A stretch of DNA of 64,000 nucleotides from Sipunculus nudus (Eukaryota > Annelida > Sipuncula > Golfingiida > Sipunculidae): assembly GCA_026874595.1 (NCBI GenBank), contig CM049316.1:55439676-55503675 (forward strand), read 5' to 3'. A program made the translations under genes and the position numbers. The notes beneath the pieces are model-generated. The model searched no databases. It saw nothing but the letters and a program-made list of their open reading frames with translations, and was not told the DNA's origin. This document shows positions 38,401 to 50,400 of the stretch, piece by piece; positions within the stretch are counted from its first letter, which is position 1; the number at the start of each line of letters is the position of its first letter.

Positions 38401-41400
38401 GTTATATATATACCTGTTTAGATTATATAAGTAACAGAAAATCTGTTGGTGCTTAAGTTTTATAAGAGTAAAAAATTCAGAATATAAGAAAAACTTTTCC
38501 TTCCACAAATGTGATTAAAAAGATTATAAAAGTAGAGATATATAACTTACAGTGATTCAATGTAGCTGATAAATGTAAATAATGTTTGAGCTGCAGTTTT
38601 TTCCAATTATATTTTTAAAGAATATACAAAATGACAGACAACACACACGCAGTGTAAGAGAAAAAGACTGACTTGACAAAGTATCCTGTCCATAACCAGT
38701 CTCCAAGCTCATTAAAATGACGGGTCAGTTTGCTCAGACGATTCCATGGAGTGGTGTACGGATCCTTTTCTTCAGTTTTACCTGAATGGAAAAGTAATAA
38801 ATTGTCTGTTCTTATGTCAAAAAGGTGTTTTAATTATTATAACCATTAACACAAGACATCATATCAAAAATACAATCTGACATTTTGTAATTACTGTAAC
38901 ATTTCAAGCATAAATTGGTCATGTGTATAAAGCAACTAGGATTTAAAGAAAAATTTGGTGAAAACAGATTATTGCAAATCATCAAAAGAGTAGTTGATAT
39001 AAAAAAAACATGTCACCCATGTGTCATGTTGCTCAGCTCACTAGTTAGGCTAGGTGTATGAATTATAAGGAACTGTTTTTGTAAATAAAAGTTTCTCACA
39101 GCTGTTGGATTCTGGATGGGCTGCTAAAATGGATAAATCATGGTAATGATAACATCTATTTTAAAAGTTAACAAGAACTGCAATGCTTTAAAATGCTTTT
39201 GTGATTAGTTTTTCTTTATAAGGAAATCAAATATATAAAACAAAATTGTTTTTGCACACAACCATACAAAAAAACAAAGTCTCCCCTCCTGACTGCAGGG
39301 TGTAGATATATTAAAGGGACATAATCAGGAGCCATATTTTGCCTGTTCTTTCAAACTATCAGTTCAATTTTGCTTTATACAAAAATTACCCAGCAAAACC
39401 ATCCCAGCAAACATATGGCTGTGTAACACCTTGTTATGGCTCAGCGTGTTGGTAAATGCAGTCCATGTGTGTCTGTTTACCATAACACTGCCACGTGACC
39501 AGAGGTCCAATTTTGAGCCACAACATACAGTCTTCCAGCCAGTGGGAACATGTATTACATTTTTATGTCAAGTCAGTAAGGGCATCTCCTAATTGACATG
39601 TGTTGTGGCTCCGCAATGCACACAGCCCCATGTGCTGTGTTTATGTTGACATCTGTAACATGGTTTCAAGGCAATATTTTGGCAGGTACGGATTTATTTT
39701 AAAGGGAAGAAGCTATTTTTATGTTAATTCAACATGCTTTATTGGTAATTGGGTCCCTTTAAACAGGACACAGAGTGGTATAACTGGAAGGAGATTTAAC
39801 AGGAACAGCATGTTGCCAATACAGACCTGAGAAATATCCCATAATGGCAAATTAAAGTATCAGGCCCTTATGATTATACTTTGTGCCTAACTAATGGATG
39901 GGCATCGGGCAGATGGACAATAGAAAAATGCCACCCCTATTGCTCAGGTGCTGAAATTAAAATTTAAGCCAGTTGAGCTGTAGCTGAGGCACTTATTTAA
40001 AAGGGAAAATGTTAAATCACGGTACCCTGAATCTGTACTTATACTACTTACATCCCATTTCATCAGCACCGTCCCAGCAGTTCCAGACAGTATCACAGCG
40101 CTGATCCCAGGTGTAACACTGCTGGTCCAGGAAACAAGGAAAGTTACCCATGGACTCATTACAGGGGTCTGTAAAGGAGATCATAACATTATATACATAA
40201 GTCTTTCCTAAAAACATAAGGTCTGGCCAATTCATAAATTAAAACATCTTATCTTAATATTCTCAAGTTTTCCATGTGTTGTGTGTAATTTTTTAAGACT
40301 CGTTCATCATCTGAAATATTCTTGTTTACTTCATCTTATTTCTGAACAAGGGTTCTTGGCTTCCTTTTTGTTCTGACAGCGGAATTAAAACCTGGAAATA
40401 GTTTAGATGAGATTGATTCCCTGGATTAATATTCCTATAGCCTACTGATGTACTGTAGTTTTCTTTATAAAAGGTCATTTTGATTTAGATGAGCATTCAC
40501 AGACTTGCCTGTGTGACACATGGATTTTAAATCAGCTTTTATATTACCATATAAAATCCAATCAAATGCAAAACTGTATAATCACATTTGTTGCAATATA
40601 AGTTTTTTTATATTTACAGTAAAAATCATATATTATGATCATTACTGGTACTGTAAAAAAGCAACCTTGTTAGAGGGTTGGTCTTAATACAGGGGTGAGG
40701 AGGTAATGGATCAAATCCAGGTCCCATAAAGCATGGCCTTAATATTAGGTCTGGCTCCTGAAGGGTGACCATAAGTTGGGAGTTCTTACTACTATACTAC
40801 AATACTATACTACTATATATAACTAATGCAATGATGTAATCTAAACCTCAAAAGCATCAGTCTCAAATAAGTTGGCTTCAGATCATGTAGTGCTAAAGAT
40901 CTCTTGGTCACTCTTTTCTATATCAGCTCTGTAATTTCTTTGGAAGCTAAGTCATTTACTCATCATTGGCATTCAGTAGACTTACGTGGAATCCTTGTGA
41001 CATTTGCATCTGTGAACAGAATGAGACCAGAGAACTACAAGAAAAATACAGCATTATTAAAAACAAAGTAAAAAAAAAAAAATTAAATCTCTTCTTATAT
41101 ATACAATAAATATGCTATTTACTACAAGGACATCCTCTGGCATGGAAGCATAATTATACTGGGTAAATTAGACAGTGTGAAAATCAGGAGAGCAGCTCTG
41201 TGGCCTTTGTTTCTTTGGCCTGTTTACCTTTGATCTCCATAGGACCTCATGGGTGCATGGGTGAGCCATATGTGAAAGATGAAAGGTTTTGGTCAAACAG
41301 TTCGGCTTAAAATGGGTCCACAAGCTTTTTCAAGAAGTGAGTCCTATGGCCCTGACCCTTGATCGTGACCTCATAATTGATAGTGTTCTTCATCTGTGGG

Positions 41401-44400
41401 TGGGTGAGCCTTATGTATAAGGTGAAAGGTTTAAGTCAAATTGTTTGGCTTAAAATGGGTCCACAAGCTTTTTCAAGAATTAAGTAGGTCCTGTGGCCTT
41501 GACCCTGTGACCTCAAAATAGATAGGGTGAGCAATATGTGAAAGGTCAAAGGTTTTGGTCAAATGGCTTGGCTTTAAATTGGTCCACAAGCCTATTCCTG
41601 ATGGACAGACACTAAGACAGACAAATGGACAGACAGACAAATGGACACAACTTCATTGTAAGGGGATAAAGTTTTCTGTGAAATCCTGACAAGAAATGTG
41701 AAACAAAAGTTATTAAATTGGTTGAAGATCTATAACAATACAGTTAATGTGGGGGCACAGAATTTCATCAGTTCTTATTCATCTCATCAGTGAGAGAGCC
41801 AGATTAATGTCTTACAGAAAATGTTGTGTTGGCGTCGATGGCATAGGATGGCGCTGGGAAATGTACCAGCTGGTCCTGGTTCTCTGGCAGCTTCCAGTGG
41901 TGCTGAAAGCTTGTGTTAGCATGGCTGTCATACTTTTCCAACTCACGGATAATCTGAAATGTAAAGATGCAACATAAACTTTACTTTTTTATAAGTTTGT
42001 TGGGGAGGGGTAACTGCCTCTATTTTTTAATGCTTGCTTAATTTACAACTATGTACATCTGCAGAATTCAATTCAGGTTTAGGACTACATGACAGGGGCT
42101 TAGGCCGTATCCGCACTTGGTTCGCATCTAAACCGGATTATACTAAACCGGTTTACTTAAGTCTCGAAGTAGTCCGCTTTGCGTCCGCACTGTAGTTTGC
42201 TTTACAAAAGCCTAAACCGGTTTATATAACACAATTTGAGCTTGCTGTCCGCACTTGGTTCGTAATCCGATTCAGGCCTTCAACTGAGCGCTTCCTCGCG
42301 CAACACATGCTGGGCAACATCAAAGGTAGCGCTCAAGACCGCTTGCTGAAACAGGACTCATTCGAACTAAAAGCGGGTTTGCCTGTACGCACTAGAGACC
42401 GGTTTACTGTAAACCGGACCAAAGTAAACCGGACTACTGTAGACCGCCTTTCAAGCAGACTACAGTGAACCGAACTGATGCGGATTAGTAGCCTAGTGCG
42501 GACAGAGTAAACCGGTTCACGATCCGGATTATTTGCTAGTGCGGACACGTCCTTACAAACAATTAATCCTGGTGTCAACCAGGCTCGGTGTACTGTCCTC
42601 TCCTGCAGGTCCTGGGTGTGTGTCATACCCATTGCTGGGTCATAACACTGAGGAACTCCAAAAAGCACACTTGAAAAAAAAAACAAAAAAACTAGCACTT
42701 GGTGATATAAATTATGATAAACTAATACACTTCATCCATTATCTTATAAAGCTATTAATTTTACAATTAAGGCTAATACATTTTTTTGGCATAAGAAATT
42801 CTTATAAAATCATTCTGGCTAAAGCTGATTTTGCATACTTAATCAGATTGCTATCTATATTTGTTATTGATATTTACTAAGTTCCCTGAAGAAGTTAAAG
42901 CCTGTGAGAAACTCACATCAATTTCTGTGATGAAGGGGTTGCCTCCCCTCTCCCAGAGCTCATAATCCACGCCGCTGAAGCCGACATAAGCTCCGGGATC
43001 CGTGCTCCCAGTCATCTCAATGCTGTCGCCCGTGAAGTCCTTCCCTCTGTTAAATGTCACATTCACCTAGTAAAATTAAAGGTATATCAGTTAGTTTCTT
43101 AGGGGAAAGACAGGTTACATTAACATTTCAAACTCAATGATTTCATGCTAATGCGTGTAGTACAATTGTATGGTAAAACCCCATTAACACAGTCACCCTC
43201 CTAACCACAAAACAAATAACAAGTCACATGTTTATCTCATGTGTTAATTCACTCAGCCATGGCCTGGAAAGTTTTTTTTGTTATATGATGGTTTTCCATA
43301 AAGTATAGTTTTGATGGTAAATACTAAAATTTTGTTCACCAAGTTAAACAATTATGTCAATATGACCCAATATTCCACACAGTCACCGATTATGCCTACA
43401 GGTTTTAAAAAGACAGCTGACTGTTCTTAAATATAACTTATAATTTTTTATGCAAGAATTTGAATGTAGGTGTAATATCTGGAACATTTGAAATGATAAA
43501 TATTATTGATTTGGCCACATAGACTCACAGGATTGAGTGTTGTGCCATTGACAAAGAAGTTGAGACTGTCTGCGATGACCTCACTGTTGTAAATATGCCA
43601 AACAACCATGCGAGCCTGGGGCATCATATCTCGAGACAGAGAAACAGAGAATGTTTTCTGCATAGACTGCATGTCCAGCACCCCACCAGTCACGATGTTC
43701 CCCGTAGCACTGATCTAAAATTATGAAATATAATATATTTGTAAAAAGTTGATTGAAATTGATTAATAACACACTTTATACATCTATGTGCTTTCTATCA
43801 ACAGATCATTCTTCACATTCAGGTGTCTACATAAACAATAAATATTTTTTAACTTAACTTTACTTGTGACAAACAATATTCAATTTAAATGAAGACAATG
43901 TTATTAATCAAAATGAGCTGGCTCTGTTACTGTATTATATTATAATAATGATATTGGCAAGTGTGAACAGAAAAAGAGATGCCAGCAATAACCAAGCATT
44001 TTTATTTTGTGAATAAAAAACAGCTTTGGTTATAACAGGAAAATCTTATAAGTCATTAGAAGAAATGTAGGCCTTTTCTATGTAGGCTTAATTATTACAA
44101 AGAAGTATTTCTATTAACCCTTTTCATGAAAAGATTAAACTCATCCCTTTATCAATAAATTGCAAATTTAAAATCACTAGGACTTTGCATTATTGATCTC
44201 CATGTACCAAGTGTATAAAATGAACAGAAAATCTGTTGATATCTCTGATATCAAAAGAACTATGCACATAAAACGTCTTAATTATAATGAGAATGGTCTC
44301 AGACAGAGTAAGCTTACCACATAGTACACATAATCCACAAATGTGTTCGTTTTGACTGTAAACACCATGTATTCATCCACCTAAAGAACAAAACAGAAGG

Positions 44401-47400
44401 GTCAGAATTCTCAACTTGAACATTCTTATATCAGTTTAACATTTATACCTACACAGACACAGGTATGGCTACAAATACTACAAAATGCAGTACATAGCTC
44501 TCATAATGTATTTTTGTGTTGAATCTGGTGGTTACCTTTATTTTTATGACATGGCCACTTTTTAATTAATCAAGTATAATGTCAGACAGGACAACCAGGT
44601 TTAGTGTACAGTTGTATTTATGATATGCCATCTTTCTGCAGGATTTTTTGAAAACATCACATTGTATCTACATTATATAATCTACCTAGGCAGCATGTTG
44701 ACATACTGTGAAACTAAACAAAATGTAATGTCATAGCTGGAAATCTGCCAGCAATAACACATTCAAATACCAAATATATGCAGCATTAAAGGGAAGACAA
44801 ATACTGATTACTGAAACACTTACATAAGGTGTGGTTGTTGACGAATCCACATAGATATAACTGTTGGTAGGTGAGTAGTTTCTTGAAAACCTCACTTCTA
44901 CTTGTTTAGACATCTCCTTGTCGTAGTATGCCTGTAATAATTAATAAACAATAAACCAGTTTAACCAAGTTCTCATTTGACTCAAACACACTTAAATGTC
45001 ACTATAAGTCTGAAATACTGAAATTCATTCCCTGAACTCATCCTTATGTTTTTCTGTCATATGTGTCTGTGCACTGGTTAATTTCTTGTGTGGCTTAATT
45101 TCTAAACTCTTAAAGCCTGGGTCACAACCTGCTGTACAGGCTCCCATGGCCAGTTTGAGTCCAAATTTTGTACAGAATCTCATGTGCCATGCGAGTCTTT
45201 TTTGCAAAATTTTGAGGTTGTAAACAGCCTGTAAGCATGTACAGAGGATTTTGGACATGTTCAACAGATTCTACATATTCTCGGTGAACAACTTGCTCCA
45301 CCTGCAAGGAGTATGTAAGCAGTTCGCAGGTGACAAACAATTTTTAAGGTACCACGGGAAGAAAAATTTGTGCTCTATGACGCAAATTTGCATGCAATGA
45401 AGGTGCAAGTGCAACTTGCCTGCTGAGCACAGCTGTCGAAAGTCCTCCGTACGTGCTTACAGCCTGTCTACAAACTCGAAATTTTGTACAACGGACTTGC
45501 ATGACATGTTATTCTTAACAAAATTTGGACACAAACATGCTGTAGGAGCCTGTACGGCCGCGGTTGTGGCCTGGGCTTATCCTCGAGCTCTACCGCCACC
45601 ATGGCCTCCACGGCACCAAAGTTTTGCAGGGGACGTACGGTCCCAAAATTTGTGCATCCTTTGGGACCAAGGCTTAATGTGGAATATGACATTCTTTTTT
45701 TGGCACATGTCCACACCAGGAGAACAACACTGGAAAAAAACTAGTCTTGTATATAATCCATCATTGGTGCATTTTCTCAAAAGTGACATTTCTTGTCACA
45801 CTATGACGAAAACAAACAGAATTGTAATCTGCTGGATGGGGATTGTGGGTAAAGAAAGCCTTTCACCACAATGCACTGGGGCTTCTAAATACACCAGTGG
45901 CTGAGGTATAAATGAACAGGGCAATGTAGTCCACTGAAATATGTTGGATAAGACCTGGTTTTAGGCATATTACATGACCATAAATGTTTTGTGGTACTTC
46001 ACAGAATCTTATACTTTAATAATTATACAGAGAATTTGGTCCATTTTTGTCCTCTTTGTTCTAGGCTCTGAAATCACAATGTGAATGACACTGTGTTGTA
46101 CCTCATTTTAAAGGTTATTGTTCTCACAGTGACCTAGCCGATATGAAAATAATTCATTTTCAATGTACACATCATTTTCAGTGATATTTGTGTGGTTTTA
46201 AAATTGTGTTGAGGCTACCACTGAAGACAGCCAAACTGCCTTTGGCAAACACAGGAATACCTCCATGCCAAATTTGTGATCTTCACAACACAAGCAGGCA
46301 TGTGACACAATCGCAGGATTAAGGTCCAATGTGCATCTGAATAACCCCTGCTGTCAGTGACAGATCAAGTTAGGCATGTTTGGCCTGACATTTGACCCAG
46401 TCACTGAACAGCTTGCATGGTCAGTAAATGTGAGAAAAATTGAGACACTTTATTTAGGAAAAAGAAGGGTCCAATCATGAAAGATTAATGGCAAAAAGGT
46501 ACCAAGGTGTTGAATAGGGAGTGGGGGGGGGGGATCCAGGCTGCAAATATTGGTCTGAAACCCTTAAAAAAAAAGGTTGCAGCATCTGAAATGGGGGGAG
46601 CCTGGATCCCCTTGAGCCAAATTTCCTCATCTCATTTAATACATCCCCGAAGCCTGGTTACCGGGTCTATCAGCTGGTAAGTATTATTCAGCAAGCATCC
46701 ATGCAAACATGCAAACCCACAGAGGGTTATTTCCATGAATTGTGCAATTTTTTATGTTTAAGTTTGAGAGCTGAGACAAGTAGCCATGACCACATTTCCA
46801 AACTCGAAGAGGTTCGTGTTAAGTAGAAACAACCTTTGGCTGACAAGTAAAACAACAGTTTGAACACACTTGAAGGTCGCATATAAAAATCTACTGAGTA
46901 ATTTGTGTTGGTCATACACAGAAGAAAGCTGCATGAAGATATATATACTTATGTATGTGTGTTTGTGCTGGTTGAAAATAAACTCTTTGACAAGAAGAGA
47001 AATTACGAAAGTTAGGGCATCATACCATAGTATCCCAAGACCTTAGGCATACACCCTCTAACAACAGGCCCCTTCTTCTGTTACATATATTACTGACATT
47101 TCACATGGTTAAGGTCCCCATTGTTTGGACTCATTTGAGAAATTATTTAAAACAATTATTGGTTAATTTTGAGGGGATAATATGCATTACTTACAAAATT
47201 ATGATGTATACAGATCATTAGCTTTAGAAAACAAGTGACCCATGGGTCATGACGCTCAGCTGACCGGGAAGAGATTCGCAAAAGGAAATTTTATCACCAG
47301 AATGGTAGTATATACCCATTCAACTGAAGCATCAAACAGATTAACCAACAGGCCAAGATTTAGTCTGTATTTATATATCTCAAAAATAGAGAAAAATGTG

Positions 47401-50400
47401 TAAACTTTTAAAACTAGAATACGGGTAACCGACAAGTGACTACATGTATCTGCCAAAATCGGATAGTGAGGCATGGTTTGAGTGGCAAGGGGAAATAGAG
47501 TGAGGTATGTTGCATATTAGCATGGATGTCTGCAGCCTAAATGTCTATGTAGGTTGTGCCACCTACCACAAATCCAAATATCTGTCCAAGTTGTATACAC
47601 CTGCAAAATTTTAGGCAGAAAAGTCAAACCACTACATGTATATGAGCGATTTTTGCCCATGGCAGACAAACAGACAAACACTGTGCAAAAATCTTTGCAG
47701 GTAACCCCTCCAGTTTTGTGTATGATAAAGACCTATGTGAGATCTAAACACATGCACAATTTTGGCCCAATTGGTCAAATGGTTCCTGAGATATGAGCTT
47801 GGATGTGTCCAGCGTTAACTAGAATGTAGGTGGCGCCACCTGTCATAAAATCAAGAAAGCTGTCCACGATGTATAAACCTGCAAAATTTTAGGCAGTTAT
47901 GTCGAACCACTACAGAGAAATGAGTAATTTTAGGCCACGGCAGACTAACAGACAGACGCTGTGCAAACATTGTTACAGGTGGCACCACCATTTTTTGTGT
48001 ATGTTACAGAGCTATCAAAGGGCTACATTTGTATAAATTTTATTTCCTGATCGGTCAAACGGTTCCCGAGATATAAGCTTGGATGTCATCAGCGTGAACT
48101 TGAACGTAGGTGGCGCCACCTGTCATAAAATCAAGAAAGCTATCCTGGATGTATACACATGACGAATTTCAGGTGAATTAGTCAATTCACTGCAGAGATA
48201 TGAGTGATTTTAACCCAAGGCAGATGAACAGATGGACACTGTGCAAACATGGTTACAGGTGGCGCCACCATTTTTTGTGTATGTTATAAAGCAATCCAAG
48301 GGCTACATTTGTATCAATTTTATTTCCTGATCGGTCAAACGGTTCCCGAGATATGAGGGTTTATGAGTGGAAACAGACCCACAAATGGACACTGGATAGA
48401 GAGGAAAGGTCAGAGGTCAATGCAAATTGGTTAGGCACCAGTTCACATGTGACCCGATAATAGGTGTAAGTTTGGGAAAAATCGGTCCATTAGTCTCCGA
48501 GGAGCTCTCTGGAAACGAACGCCGCCACGGCGGAGGAACTCGGTCAAAATCATAGTATCCGCAAAACTTCGTTTTGGCGGATACAAAAATACAGGTGGCT
48601 CCACCAGTCTGCAGAAACTAATAAAAACACTTAATGGTCAATATCCATGCAAAAAATCATGGTGATCTCTGCATTAGTTGTTCAGATACTTCAGTTTTTG
48701 TATCAAATTGTCCATTATTCTGAGGGATACTTCGGAGTCCTATAGCTTGAAGGATATGGGTAACAGAGACCTTATTTCAAGTTTCCACAGGCACCTTTCA
48801 TGGGCCTCCTTGCATGACAAGAATGAAGATTCTAGGTCCAGTTGTTGCGATTTGTACCCTGTTGACAGATAACCACATCTTTAAAGGTCTCAAAAAAAAG
48901 AAAAAAATTCGTAAAAATTTGAAAAAAAAATAGTGGTGGCGCACCCAGTCTGCAGAAACTGATGGAACAGCTCATGATCAATATGTATGCCGAAAATCAT
49001 GACCATCAGTGTTGTAGTTATTGAAATACTGCAGTTTTTGTATCAAATTTTCCATTATTCATGGGGGGGGGGGTATTTTGGACCCATACAGCTTAAAGAA
49101 TATGGGTAACAGAGACCTAATTTCAAGTTTCCATGGAGACTTTTCATGGGTCTCCCTGTGTGTCAAGAATGAAGATTCTTGGTCCAGTTTTTATGATTTG
49201 TGCCCTGTTAACAGATGTTCATATCTTTAAAGGTCTCAAAAATACAGAAAAATTTCGTAAAAAAAACCGAACAAATACAGGTGGTGCCACCAGTCTGCAG
49301 AAACTTATGAAACACTCCATGATCAATATCCATGCAAACAATTATGGTTATCTCTGCATTAGTTGTTCAGATACTTTAGCTTTTGTATCAAATTTTCCAT
49401 TATTCTGAGCTGTACTTTGGAGTGCCATAGCTCAAAGGATATGGGTAACAGAGACCAAATTTCAGGTTTCCATGGAGACTTATCATGGGTCTCCCTGTGT
49501 GTCAAGAACGAAGATTCTAGGTTACGATTTGTACCCTGTTGACAGATCACAACATCCTTAAAGGTCTCAAAAATGGAGAAAACAATTCGTGAACATTGAA
49601 AAATACAGGTTGCGCCACCAGTCTGCACAAACTGATGACACATCTCATGATCAATATGTATGTCGAAAATCATGACCATCAGTGATGTAGTTAATGAGAT
49701 ATTGAAGTTTTTGTATGAAATTTTTTACTATTCTGGGGGGTAATTTTGGGCCCCATAGCTCGAAGGATATGGGTAACAGAGACCTAATTTCTGGTTTCCA
49801 TGGAGCCTTTTCATAGGTCTCTCAGTGTGTCGAAAATGAAGATTCTAGGTCCAGTCGTTACGATTTGTGCCACGCTAACAGATGACAGCATCCTCAAAGG
49901 TCTCAAAAATAGAGGAAAAAATCGTAAAAAATCAAACAGTACAGGTGGCGCCACCAGTCTGCAGGAACTGATCGAACATCTCATGATCAATATGTATGCC
50001 AAAAATGAAGACCATCAGTGATGTAGTTATTGAGATATTGAAGTTTTTGTATGAAATTTTTTACTATTCTGGGGGGTACTTTGGGGCCCGATAGCTCAAA
50101 GGATATGGGTAACAGAGACCTAATTTCTGGTTTCAAAGGAGATTTTTCATGGACCTCTCAGTGTGTCAAGAATTAAGATTCTAAGTCCAGTCTTTATGAT
50201 TTGTGCCTTGTTAACAGATGTTCACATTTTTAAAGGTCTCAAAAATAGAGAAAAAAATTCGTAAAAAATCGAAAAATACAGGTGGCGCCATTAGTCTGCA
50301 GGAAGTGATGTAACATCTCATGATCAATATGTATGCCAAAAATCATGACCATCAGTCAAGTAGTTAATGAGATATTGAAGTTTTTGTATGAAATTTTTGA

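Noticed and set aside
42333-42880. ORFs of 115-121 codons
   Set aside because: They span the MITE and the broken SINE. The reading frames depend on repeat sequence.
45416-45904. 162-codon plus-strand ORF
   Set aside because: It lies across the right arm of a MITE and a dispersed repeat. The opposite strand is equally open.
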